Positions 6,086-13,408 of a DNA stretch of 15,121 nt are shown here, piece by piece (position 1 is the stretch's first letter; every line of letters begins with the position of its first letter). The notes under the pieces are model-generated. The model was not told the origin of the DNA. It did not search any database and saw nothing but the letters and a program-made list of their open reading frames with translations. The stretch is from Aliishimia sp045106335 (GTDB taxonomy: Bacteria > Pseudomonadota > Alphaproteobacteria > Rhodobacterales > Rhodobacteraceae), in the NCBI GenBank assembly GCA_045106335.1, contig JBGCEM010000160.1:1-15121 (forward strand), written 5' to 3'. Position numbers and translations under genes: made by a program.

Positions 6086-8194
6086 ATGTGGAAGGGCTTT
6101 TCTTTGCGTGTCGGCGCGGCTGCGTTTGTCTGTTGGGTGGGCCTGGCCTGGGCCGCGCTGGCGGAACCATTGTCACGCGAGGTTTTGGAACCCTATATCG
6201 TGCCGCCCATGTCCTTGGGGGAGCCGGTGAACGACCAAGGCGTCTGGCAGCTGCTCAATTCCGGTGGCGCGGAGGCTGGATTTGTCTTTGAGACCGAACC
6301 GATGGCGCCTTTGCCCGGCTTTTCGGGCGCGGCGATTAACATGTTGGTTGTGCTGGATCTTGAGGGCCGCTTTCTGGACGTTCAACTGATTTCCCATAAC
6401 GAGCCGATCTTTGTGTCAGGCTTGCCCGAAAAACTATTCTTTGACTTCTTCAAACAATATCGTGGCCATTCGATTTCGGACAGTTTGGTTGTTGGCTCGC
6501 CCTATGGGTCGGGCGGGGATGGCTCGGCCTTGGTCTATCTGGACGGGGTCACCAAGGGCACGGCCTCGATCCGCATCGCCCATGAAAGCATCCTGGCGGC
6601 AACTTTGAAAGTCGCGCGCGAAAAGATGAGCGGCATTGCCACCGGCCCGCCCGCCTATCCGGATATGGACTACACCGAAGCGCTCAGTTGGGACGATCTG
6701 GTCGCGCAAGGGATCGTTACACGCAAAACCGTTTTGAACCGCGAAATCGACGCGGTGTTTGCGGACACGTTGTGGGAAGACGACGACCCTGAGGCGACGG
6801 ATAACCCCGATGGGGTCTATATGGATCTGTGGGTCGTCGATATCGGCGCGCCCTCAATCGCAAAGGCAGTGCTGAGCGAAAGTGGCTTTGAAGAGCTACA
6901 AGATTTCATGGAGATTTCCACGACGGATGAGCCGGTCTTGGTGGTGGAAACGGCGCGCCATGGCTTGGTGACTGAAGATTTTGTGCGCAATACCGCCCCC
7001 AATTTGATCAGCGCCGAACAGGGTGGTTTTCCAATCGCGTTTCGGGATTCAGATATTTACATTGAGCTGAACGCAGATGTGCCCGACGCGCTCCACGACG
7101 CTGTCGATTTTGGCGCGGCGTTGATTTTGCGCACGGACCGGCGTCTGGGGTTTGATCCGACGGCAGAATGGGTGTTGCGGATCAAAGCGTTGCGCGCGCA
7201 CGGATCCTTTCAGCCCGAAATCGGTTCGGTCAGTTTAGATGTGCCACATATCACGCCCGAGCGGTTCTATGCGCGGGTCGAGGCCGTCAAACCCGTGCCC
7301 CCATGGGTCGATGCGCTGCGCAATCGCCAGACGGATTTGATCATCCTGGCCGTGTTCCTGGTGGGCTTGGTCGCGTTGTTGGGCTTGCGGTTGAACAAGC
7401 TTGCAGGCCATCGCCATTTCACCCCGATCCGGCTTGGTATTCTGGCCTTTGTCACGGGCTTCATCGGCTGGTGGGGGCAGGGGCAATTGTCCATCGCGAC
7501 ACCGCTTGCCGTCGGACGCACAGCACTTGAGGGCGGGTCGTATTCGTTTCTGCTTTACGATCCGTTTTCCTTGGCGATCTGGGCGGTGACGATCCTGGGA
7601 TTTGTGCTGTGGGGGCGGGGGTTGTTTTGCGGCTGGCTCTGCCCGTTTGGCGCCTTGCAGGAATTCGCCCATCACCTGGGCCGCCTGTTGCGCGTGCCGC
7701 AATTTGAGCCCTCTGCCGCTTGGGATGAGCGTTTGAAATGGATCAAATACGTCGTGCTTTTTGCCCTGGTCGCCTTGCTATTCACGGCCCCGGCACGTCT
7801 GGATAAAGCCATCGAGGTCGAGCCGTTCAAGACTGCGATCACCACCTTTTTCATCCGCGAATGGTATTATGTCGCCTATGCTGTGGGGCTACTGGTGCTG
7901 TCGATGGTGCTGTTCAAAGGCTTTTGCCGCTATGTTTGCCCGCTTGGGGCTGTGATGGCGATCGGTGGTTTGCTGCGGGGGCGGCGTTGGATTGACAGAC
8001 GTGCGGAATGTGGATCGCCGTGTCAATTGTGCAAAGTGAAGTGCAATTACGGGGCGATCAAAAAAACCGGAGAGATCCAATATTCCGAATGTTTCCAATG
8101 CCTTGATTGCGTCACGATCCATGATGATCAAGCGCAATGTGTCCCCCTTATTCTGGCCGCGAAGGGCCGCACATTGGGGGTTGCTGCCGAATGA
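6086..8194 (+). CDS. NosR/NirI-like membrane flavo-iron-sulfur protein
   Basis: This 702-residue protein has the full NosR layout. NosR and NirI are membrane proteins that support nitrous-oxide and nitrite reductases by electron transfer. A signal peptide (1-26) is followed by a periplasmic FMN-binding domain (about 60-190), a long periplasmic linker, about five membrane helices (418-610), and a cytoplasmic iron-sulfur part. Two CxxxCP motifs lie at Cys515/Cys519 (CGWLCPFGA) and Cys614/Cys618 (CRYVCPLGA). The C-terminal cluster region has Cys642, 646, 649 and 653, then 669, 672, 675 and 685. The expected FMN-anchoring threonine is Thr159 in DGVTKGTAS, a variant of the usual SGAT motif. The start ATG at 6086 was chosen because the signal peptide follows at once; the open frame extends back to 5972. 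The apbE-like gene overlaps its stop by ATGA. No nos or nir genes are in view, so the redox partner is unknown. Confidence 0.9.
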   Translation: MWKGFSLRVGAAAFVCWVGLAWAALAEPLSREVLEPYIVPPMSLGEPVNDQGVWQLLNSGGAEAGFVFETEPMAPLPGFSGAAINMLVVLDLEGRFLDVQLISHNEPIFVSGLPEKLFFDFFKQYRGHSISDSLVVGSPYGSGGDGSALVYLDGVTKGTASIRIAHESILAATLKVAREKMSGIATGPPAYPDMDYTEALSWDDLVAQGIVTRKTVLNREIDAVFADTLWEDDDPEATDNPDGVYMDLWVVDIGAPSIAKAVLSESGFEELQDFMEISTTDEPVLVVETARHGLVTEDFVRNTAPNLISAEQGGFPIAFRDSDIYIELNADVPDALHDAVDFGAALILRTDRRLGFDPTAEWVLRIKALRAHGSFQPEIGSVSLDVPHITPERFYARVEAVKPVPPWVDALRNRQTDLIILAVFLVGLVALLGLRLNKLAGHRHFTPIRLGILAFVTGFIGWWGQGQLSIATPLAVGRTALEGGSYSFLLYDPFSLAIWAVTILGFVLWGRGLFCGWLCPFGALQEFAHHLGRLLRVPQFEPSAAWDERLKWIKYVVLFALVALLFTAPARLDKAIEVEPFKTAITTFFIREWYYVAYAVGLLVLSMVLFKGFCRYVCPLGAVMAIGGLLRGRRWIDRRAECGSPCQLCKVKCNYGAIKKTGEIQYSECFQCLDCVTIHDDQAQCVPLILAAKGRTLGVAAE

Positions 8195-9066
8195 CATTGA
8201 CGCGTCGCCGCTTCATTGCCCTGTCCGCCGCAGTGGCGCTTAGTCCCCAATCTGCGCAGGCGGAAAGCTGGACGGGTTATGCGTTTGGGGCAGAGGTTTC
8301 GCTGCGCATTCGCGGGCCAAAACACATCGCAAGACCCGCAATCGACGAAGCGCTGCAGGCCATTCGCGACATTGAGGCGTTGTTTAATCTTTACGATCCG
8401 ACGTCGGCCTTGTCGCTGCTGAATGCGCGGGGCGTTTTGGCGCAGCCGGATGCACGGTTCTTGGAATTGATGCGTGCGGCGGATCTGGCGTTTGATTTGA
8501 CGCAGGGCTTGTTTGATCCATCAGTGCAGCCTCTTTGGACAGCGCGGGCCCTGGGTCACGATCCGGCGCAGGCCATCGCTTTGATCGGTTGGAAGCGCGC
8601 GCAATTTGAAGCCGCACAGGTCCAGCTTGCCCCTGGCCAGGCGCTGACGTTCAACGGGATCGCGCAAGGCTTTGCGACGGATATTGTGGCGCAGGTTTTG
8701 GCGGCGCATGATTTGCAGGACGTGCTGGTAAATATCGGCGAATATCGCGCGATTGGCGGGCCCTGGAAGTTGGATCTGCAAGACCCGGTCCAGGGTCGTC
8801 TTGGAATGCGCACCCTGCATAGTGGGGCGATTGCAACTTCAAGCCCGCTGGCGACACCTTTGGGCGCGCAGGGTCATATTTTGCACAAATTCGCCCAGCC
8901 ACAATGGTCGACAGTCTCGGTCGAGGCCCCGTCGGCAACGCTGGCCGACAGCCTTTCAACGGCGATGGTCCTGGCCACGCGCGACGAAATCGAAGCGATC
9001 CAAGCCCAGGCGGACATTACCCGCATCACGTTGGTGGACAAAACTGGTGACCTGACGACGCTTTGA
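8191..9066 (+). CDS. apbE: FAD:protein FMN transferase (ApbE/NosX-like)
   Basis: ApbE enzymes use FAD to attach FMN covalently to a Thr/Ser of partner proteins, outside the cytoplasmic membrane. The 291-residue protein has family marks in order: FNGIAQGFATD at 154-164, VNIGEYRAIG at 180-189, SGAIATSS at 211-218, and a C-terminal segment around Asp253 reading ATLADSLSTAMV, which carries metal and FAD contacts. The usual HIIDPxTG reads GHILHKFAQPQ here, an atypical loop also suggestive of the NosX branch. An RRRFIALSA motif near the N-terminus suggests Tat-dependent export. The ATG at 8191 overlaps the stop of the NosR-like gene (ATGA), so the two are almost certainly co-translated, and the NosR-like FMN domain is the obvious substrate. 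The gene ends 5 bases from the convergent binding-protein gene. Confidence 0.92.
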   Translation: MTLTRRRFIALSAAVALSPQSAQAESWTGYAFGAEVSLRIRGPKHIARPAIDEALQAIRDIEALFNLYDPTSALSLLNARGVLAQPDARFLELMRAADLAFDLTQGLFDPSVQPLWTARALGHDPAQAIALIGWKRAQFEAAQVQLAPGQALTFNGIAQGFATDIVAQVLAAHDLQDVLVNIGEYRAIGGPWKLDLQDPVQGRLGMRTLHSGAIATSSPLATPLGAQGHILHKFAQPQWSTVSVEAPSATLADSLSTAMVLATRDEIEAIQAQADITRITLVDKTGDLTTL

Positions 9067-9071
9067 CCCCG

Positions 9072-9962
9072 CTACCGTTCGGGGGGCTGAAAGCTAAGGC
9101 CATAGCTTTCGTAGATTTTCTGTATCCGCCCGTCTTGCAGCGCATAATTGATCGCATCATCCACCGCATAGGACAGGGGCCGATAGCTGAAATTTACGGC
9201 AACACCCAAGGTCCATGTGCTGACCGCAAAGCCCGCAAGGGGCGGTTGATGCACGTCGGTTTTGTCGCTTAGCCCATGTTCCAACTGGCCCAGCGGCCCC
9301 ATCGTGGCTTTGGTGTCGCCTGCGTTCAACGCGGCCATGGCTTCGTCCACGGATGGGAAGCGCTGTATTTTCCCAGCCAACTGCCCGCGCGCGAAAGAGG
9401 ACAGATAGAAATCCGCAATGGAATCGTTTTCCACCCCGACTGCGTCAAAGCGGAAATACGCAGGCACGGGCTTTTCGTCTGGATAGCTGGCTTTGTTATA
9501 GGCGATGGCCACAGATTCGGCGGCGTATTGCCCGGTGAACACAACCTGTTCGACCCGGCACTTGAACGCACTGTCATAGGGAATGCGCATCATCACATTG
9601 GCAATGCGCCCGCCGACAATGGCCCCTTTCCAGATATTGTTGCGCAGATCGGCCTCAAGGTTTTCACCGGCAGCGACGAAATTGAACTGCGCATCTACCC
9701 CAAGATCTTCCGCGATAATCCGCGCAATTTCGATATCTACACCGCGCGGCGCACCGGCGTCTTGCCAGCTATAAGGCGGATAGTCGTCATAGACCGCAAA
9801 CAGCATGAAGCCGCGATCTTGGATGACGTCCATGTCCTGGCCGACGATATCACGGCCCACATTTTGCGGCTTGGGTTGCGGGATGTGATCGGCACAGGGA
9901 TCTGCCGCTTGGACTTCGGCGGCCAGCAGCAAGCTGGCCGCGATAAGGATCGGGCGCAGCAC
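9072..9962 (-). CDS. Quinoprotein dehydrogenase-associated periplasmic binding protein (MoxJ/XoxJ type)
   Basis: This 296-residue protein has a signal peptide (1-19, cleaved near VQAAD) and the type-II solute-binding fold of the SBP_bac_3 family. It resembles MxaJ/XoxJ proteins, which sit beside PQQ methanol or ethanol dehydrogenases and are thought to help dehydrogenase maturation or cytochrome interaction rather than transport. Visible marks are FAVYDDYPPYSW at 55-66, GVDIEIARIIAEDLGV at 74-89 and a C-terminal QKIYESYGL. Cys23 and Cys135 could form a disulfide. The start appears to be GTG at 9960-9962, 2 bases after the pedF-like stop; no ATG lies nearby and the signal peptide begins at once. 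It is the second gene of a leftward operon led by the cytochrome and ends convergently with apbE. The family is fairly sure; the exact role is inferred from context. Confidence 0.87.
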   Translation of the reverse strand: MLRPILIAASLLLAAEVQAADPCADHIPQPKPQNVGRDIVGQDMDVIQDRGFMLFAVYDDYPPYSWQDAGAPRGVDIEIARIIAEDLGVDAQFNFVAAGENLEADLRNNIWKGAIVGGRIANVMMRIPYDSAFKCRVEQVVFTGQYAAESVAIAYNKASYPDEKPVPAYFRFDAVGVENDSIADFYLSSFARGQLAGKIQRFPSVDEAMAALNAGDTKATMGPLGQLEHGLSDKTDVHQPPLAGFAVSTWTLGVAVNFSYRPLSYAVDDAINYALQDGRIQKIYESYGLSFQPPER

Positions 9963-9964
9963 GT

Positions 9965-10663
9965 TTATTGCGCCGCTGACAGACCGATGGTCAGCGTCTC
10001 GGCGGCAGATTTAAAGGCCGCCGGGGTGCCATCGATCAGGTTTGCCGCCCGAAAGGCCACAGAATCTGCGATGGGTGCGCCAGACAGCGTTTCAATCGCC
10101 CCTGCAATTTCACTAAGACGCGCTTTGAGCGCATCCGTATCGGCTGTACTTGCATCCGTTGCAAAACCCGCCAAAGTGTCGCGAATGTCCTTTAGCTCAC
10201 TGGCCACGCTTTCCATCGCGTCCCCATCTGGGCGGGTTTCGATATAGGTGCGGATTGCCCAGGCGGCGTCCTGACCCAGCAATTCCCCAAAGGCGGGCAT
10301 CTTGGTCACACCGTTTTGCGTATAGCCCGTCCGGAAGCGCTCCATGTACCATTCATCGCCATATTCCTCGGCCTCCAGATAACGCAGATCCGGGGCAAGA
10401 CCGCCCGAAACGACCTCAAGCCCATGGCAGCGCGCGCAGTTTTGATTGTACCCAGAAGCCCCGATTTCAATGGCTTTAAGCCACACATCCTCACCGACGG
10501 CATCGGCGCGGTAGGGGTTTTCGATCAGCCATTCGGCCCCCGTTTCCGGCAGTCCAGCAGTATCAACAGGCTGAGGTGCGACGTCGCCATGAGCATAGAC
10601 CATTGTACATGCAGCAAAAACCAAGCCTCCTGCCAATAGGCCCTTGAGTGTAAGCTGTGTCAT
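9965..10663 (-). CDS. pedF: Cytochrome c-550, PedF-like, with extended C-terminus
   Basis: PedF is the periplasmic cytochrome that accepts electrons from PQQ-dependent ethanol dehydrogenase. The 232-residue protein has a signal peptide (1-24, ending VYA), then the characteristic HGDVAPQPVDTAGLP stretch, one haem-binding site Cys76-Ala-Arg-Cys79-His80, and the likely axial Met122 in TKMPAF. A single-haem PedF normally ends soon after the AWAIRTYIETR helix (about residue 144). Here about 85 more residues follow (148-232), Ala-rich and predicted helical, with heptad-like ELKDIRDTL and LKARLSEIAGAIETL. The ATG at 10661-10663 was chosen: GGGAG lies 8 bases upstream and the signal peptide starts directly, although the open frame extends to 10786. 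It is the first gene of the leftward operon, so no dehydrogenase gene precedes it. Confidence 0.9.
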   Translation of the reverse strand: MTQLTLKGLLAGGLVFAACTMVYAHGDVAPQPVDTAGLPETGAEWLIENPYRADAVGEDVWLKAIEIGASGYNQNCARCHGLEVVSGGLAPDLRYLEAEEYGDEWYMERFRTGYTQNGVTKMPAFGELLGQDAAWAIRTYIETRPDGDAMESVASELKDIRDTLAGFATDASTADTDALKARLSEIAGAIETLSGAPIADSVAFRAANLIDGTPAAFKSAAETLTIGLSAAQ

Positions 10664-10731
10664 TGTGGATCTCCCTTTGCGCGGCGCATGTTTGCTTGGT
10701 TGTAATCCAGCGCGCCCCGCTTTCGGTATTG

Positions 10732-10790
10732 GACTTTGGTTGTGGTCGCGTTTTTGGGGGGCACGGTCAGCGAGTGATGCGACCAAAGTC
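10732..10790. promoter_or_regulatory. Inverted repeat in the divergent promoter region of the quinoprotein cluster
   Basis: The 166-base gap 10664-10829 separates the leftward cytochrome operon from the rightward ABC operon and must hold both promoters. GACTTTGGT at 10732-10740 is perfectly inverted as ACCAAAGTC at 10782-10790. Inside it TGGTCGC at 10743-10749 is inverted as GCGACCA at 10779-10785. The right arm GCGACCAAAGTC thus matches the left arm completely if a 6-base insertion is allowed. A TTGTTC (10791) and GTTAAC (10816) pair with 19-base spacing is a weak rightward promoter candidate. This is a plausible shared operator for a regulator of alcohol oxidation, but no known consensus was recognised. 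Confidence 0.4.
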
Positions 10791-10829
10791 TTGTTCGACG
10801 CTTAAAAACTCGGTTGTTAACCTTACCTC

Positions 10830-12005
10830 ATGAACACCAAATCTTTGCTGCACCTCTTTTTCCTCGGCCTTGCCCTGTCTTGTGGGCAGATGGCCGTCGC
10901 CAAGACCGAACTTGCCATCGGTTATTTGCGGGTGGAACAGCCCCAGCCGCCGACGCTGTCGAACTTGGACCCGGTTCCGGAAGACAATGGTCTGTCAGGC
11001 GCGCAGACTGGGTTGGCGGACAATCAAACGACCGGTAAGTTTTTGGGCCAAACCTATAGCTTGGCGGACACGCTCGTGCCCTTGGGTGAGGATCCGCTGG
11101 TTATGGCGCAAGCGATGCTGGATGCGTCGCCCTTCTTGGTGATCGACGCGCCCGCCGATGTGCTGCTTGCGATTGCCGATTTGCCGCAAGCCAAAGGTGC
11201 GCTGTTGTTCAATGTCGCGTCGGGGGATGTGTCTTTGCGCGATACAGATTGCCGCGCGAATATGCTGCACGCGATCCCTTCAGATGCCATGCGTACAGAC
11301 GCCTTGGCGCAAATGTTCGTGCAAAAGCGCTGGACGGACCTGGTCATGATCGCGGGCACGTATCCGCAAGATCTAGCCTACGCAGACGCGATGCGCCGCG
11401 CGATGACCAAGTTCGGACTTAAGTTAAAAGGCGAAAAGACCTGGGATGCAGATGCTGATATGCGCCGCACCGCCAGTCAGGAAATCCCGCTATTTACCCA
11501 GAGTTTTGGCGATTATGATGCGATGATCCTCGCCGATGAAACCCATGATTTCGGCCGCTATGTGCTTTATAACACCTGGCAGGCGCGCCCCATCACAGGC
11601 TCTGAAGGGCTGTCGGCGGTCACTTGGTCGCCGGTGATCGAGCAATGGGGGGCAGCGCAACTACAAAGCCGGTTCGAAGAGCAACATGAGCGCGAGATGA
11701 CCTCAAACGACTATGCAGCCTGGGCGGCGCTGCGCAGCTTGGGCGAGGCGGTGACGCGGACCAATTCGACAGATCCGCAAACTTTGCGCGACTACATTTT
11801 TTCGGATGCGTTTGAGCTGGCCGGGTTCAAGGGCAGACCGTTAACCTATCGCGATTGGAACGGACAATTGCGCCAACCCATCGCCATCGTGCATCCGCGC
11901 GCCCTGGTGGCCCAAGCGCCGCTGGATGGGTTCTTGCATCAGACCAACGAAATGGACAGTCTGGGCTTGGATCGTCCCGAAAGCAAATGTGAGGCTTTTC
12001 AATGA
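10830..12005 (+). CDS. PQQ-cluster periplasmic ligand-binding protein (branched-chain amino acid binding-like)
   Basis: This 391-residue secreted protein has a signal peptide (about 1-24) and a type-I periplasmic binding fold. It resembles the ligand-binding proteins found with ABC genes in PQQ alcohol dehydrogenase clusters, such as the Pseudomonas ped region. Supporting stretches are KTELAIGYLRVEQ just after the signal peptide, GLADNQTTGKFLGQ near 60-75, and a C-terminal LTYRDWNGQLRQPIAIVHPRALVAQAPLDGF typical of this branch. Cys18 lies in the signal region but the context is a poor lipobox, so I favour a soluble protein. The start ATG at 10830 has no strong ribosome site. It is the first gene of the rightward operon and overlaps the propeller gene by ATGA at 12002-12005. 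The ligand is unknown, and the partner permease is of exporter type, so binding may serve sensing rather than uptake. Confidence 0.88.
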   Translation: MNTKSLLHLFFLGLALSCGQMAVAKTELAIGYLRVEQPQPPTLSNLDPVPEDNGLSGAQTGLADNQTTGKFLGQTYSLADTLVPLGEDPLVMAQAMLDASPFLVIDAPADVLLAIADLPQAKGALLFNVASGDVSLRDTDCRANMLHAIPSDAMRTDALAQMFVQKRWTDLVMIAGTYPQDLAYADAMRRAMTKFGLKLKGEKTWDADADMRRTASQEIPLFTQSFGDYDAMILADETHDFGRYVLYNTWQARPITGSEGLSAVTWSPVIEQWGAAQLQSRFEEQHEREMTSNDYAAWAALRSLGEAVTRTNSTDPQTLRDYIFSDAFELAGFKGRPLTYRDWNGQLRQPIAIVHPRALVAQAPLDGFLHQTNEMDSLGLDRPESKCEAFQ

Positions 12006-12964
12006 ACACTGTTTTGCCGTCCGCCCTTGTGCTTGCCTTGTGCACGACCTCGCTTGCGGCGGGGGAAATTTGGGTCACCAACGAAAAAGACGATACCGTG
12101 TCTGTGATCGACACAACGACATTAGAGGTCATCAAGACCTACGAAACAGGCGAAAGACCGCGCGGCATCACCTTTTCTAAGGACTATTCCCGCGTCTATA
12201 TCTGTGCCTCTGACAGCGATGCCGTGCAGGTAATGGATCCTGAGACTGGCAAAATCCTGCACGATCTGCCCTCGGGTGAAGATCCGGAACAATTCGTGCT
12301 GCACCCCGATGACACGCATCTTTATATCGCCAATGAGGACGACGCGATCACGACCGTGGTCAACACGCAGACCCGCAAAGTTGTCGCGCAGATCGATGTG
12401 GGCGTTGAGCCCGAAGGGATGGCCGTAAGCCCCGACGGCAAAATCGCCATCACCACGTCCGAGACCACAAACATGGCGCATTGGATCGACACCTCAACAC
12501 AAGAGCTGTTTGCCAACACGCTGGTCGACAGCCGCCCCCGCCACGCAGAATTTGCCAAGGATGGCACGCAGATGTGGGTCAGTTCGGAAATTGGCGGCAC
12601 CCTGACCGTGTTCGACACGGCCACGCAAACTGAGCAGGCCAAGATCAGCTTTGAGGTCCAGGGCGTGCATCCCGACCGCGTGCAACCTGTGGGCTTTGAG
12701 TTTACGAACGATGACACCCATGCCTTTGTCGCGCTTGGACCGTCCAATCATATCGCGGTGGTGAATGCTGAGACCTACGAGGTCGAAGAGTATATTCTGG
12801 TCGGGCGGCGCGTTTGGCACATGGCGTTTAACGCCGATAAATCGCAGCTGTTCACCACCAATGGCGTGTCGGGGGACGTGACCGTCATCGACGTGGCCTC
12901 GCGCAAAGCCTTGAAATCCATCAAAGTCGGACGCTTCCCTTGGGGTGCGGCGTTCCGGCCCTAA
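12002..12964 (+). CDS. PQQ-catabolism-associated YVTN-type beta-propeller protein
   Basis: This 320-residue periplasmic protein has a signal peptide (about 1-19) and about seven repeats of 40-45 residues. Blade marks include IWVTNEKDDTVSVIDTTT, VYICASDSDAVQVMDPETG, LYIANEDDAITTVVN, GPSNHIAVVNAETYEV and FTTNGVSGDVTVIDVAS, each followed by a GxxPxGxxF-like turn. This is the propeller family regularly found beside ABC genes of PQQ alcohol dehydrogenase clusters; it lacks the PQQ-binding tryptophan repeats of the dehydrogenases themselves and is not thought to carry the cofactor. It may act as a scaffold or ligand sensor. Translation is coupled to the upstream binding-protein gene by ATGA, and a 15-base gap separates it from the next gene. 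Confidence 0.9.
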   Translation: MNTVLPSALVLALCTTSLAAGEIWVTNEKDDTVSVIDTTTLEVIKTYETGERPRGITFSKDYSRVYICASDSDAVQVMDPETGKILHDLPSGEDPEQFVLHPDDTHLYIANEDDAITTVVNTQTRKVVAQIDVGVEPEGMAVSPDGKIAITTSETTNMAHWIDTSTQELFANTLVDSRPRHAEFAKDGTQMWVSSEIGGTLTVFDTATQTEQAKISFEVQGVHPDRVQPVGFEFTNDDTHAFVALGPSNHIAVVNAETYEVEEYILVGRRVWHMAFNADKSQLFTTNGVSGDVTVIDVASRKALKSIKVGRFPWGAAFRP

Positions 12965-12979
12965 TCCACGGGGACCATC

Positions 12980-13408
12980 ATGACGAAATTTCTGGCCATT
13001 GCCGCCGCACTTCTTTTGGCAACACCGACCTTTGCCCAAGGGTTTGGCGCGGCTGGGTTGCTTTCTGGCAAGAACAAAGAGGACTTGCCGCAGATCACAT
13101 TATCTGCAGGCGCGCCGATCTCTGAGGGGCCTTGGGTGTTGAAATCCGGCACCTATTACGAATTTGAGATCATCGGCGATGGCAGCCAAGAGCTTGCGCT
13201 GATCGGCCCTGAGTTTTTCCGCGCCATCTGGATCGATGAAATCGTCGTTGAGGGGCTGGAAATTCGCCCACTTGGGCTCGACAGTATCGAGTTTGACGAG
13301 GCCGGTGAAATGGAAATCGGCTTTATCGCCATCAAACCTGGGCGTTATTACATGAAGATCCCAGGCTCGACAGGCGAGACGCAACGCGTTGAAATCACCA
13401 TTGAATGA
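12980..13408 (+). CDS. Uncharacterised small secreted protein of the PQQ/ABC operon
   Basis: I do not recognise this 142-residue protein. It has a clear signal peptide (1-19, TPTFA then QGFG), leaving about 123 residues rich in Glu, Ile and Gly and clearly acidic. Alternating hydrophobic stretches (YYEFEIIG, ALIGPEFF, IGFIAIKPGRYYMKIPG) suggest a beta-sandwich, and the KPGRYYMKI turn recalls cupredoxin-like domains. However, it has no His and no Cys at all, so a copper or haem site of known kind is excluded. GGGGA lies 7 bases before ATG 12980. Its stop overlaps the ATPase start by ATGA (13405-13408), fixing it firmly in the operon between the propeller and the ABC transporter. A role as periplasmic partner of one of those is inferred only from position. 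Confidence 0.8.
   Translation: MTKFLAIAAALLLATPTFAQGFGAAGLLSGKNKEDLPQITLSAGAPISEGPWVLKSGTYYEFEIIGDGSQELALIGPEFFRAIWIDEIVVEGLEIRPLGLDSIEFDEAGEMEIGFIAIKPGRYYMKIPGSTGETQRVEITIE

Noticed and set aside
6086..9066. Part of a nitrous-oxide reductase (nos) cluster
   Set aside because: NosR-like and NosX-like genes are present, but there is no nosZ, nosD, nosF, nosY or nosL; the ABC ATPase/permease further right belong to the ped-type operon by order and motifs.
9067..9071. Terminator between the convergent apbE and MoxJ-type genes
   Set aside because: Only 5 bases separate the stop codons and no hairpin with a T-run was seen across the junction.
9276..10247. Plus-strand open frame of 323 codons opposite the MoxJ-type and PedF-like genes
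   Set aside because: It spans two genes on the other strand that have signal peptides and a haem motif; the frame itself shows no family features.
10664..10786. 41-residue N-terminal extension of the PedF-like cytochrome
   Set aside because: It is basic and unlike a signal region, whereas ATG 10663 has a good ribosome site and a signal peptide directly after it.
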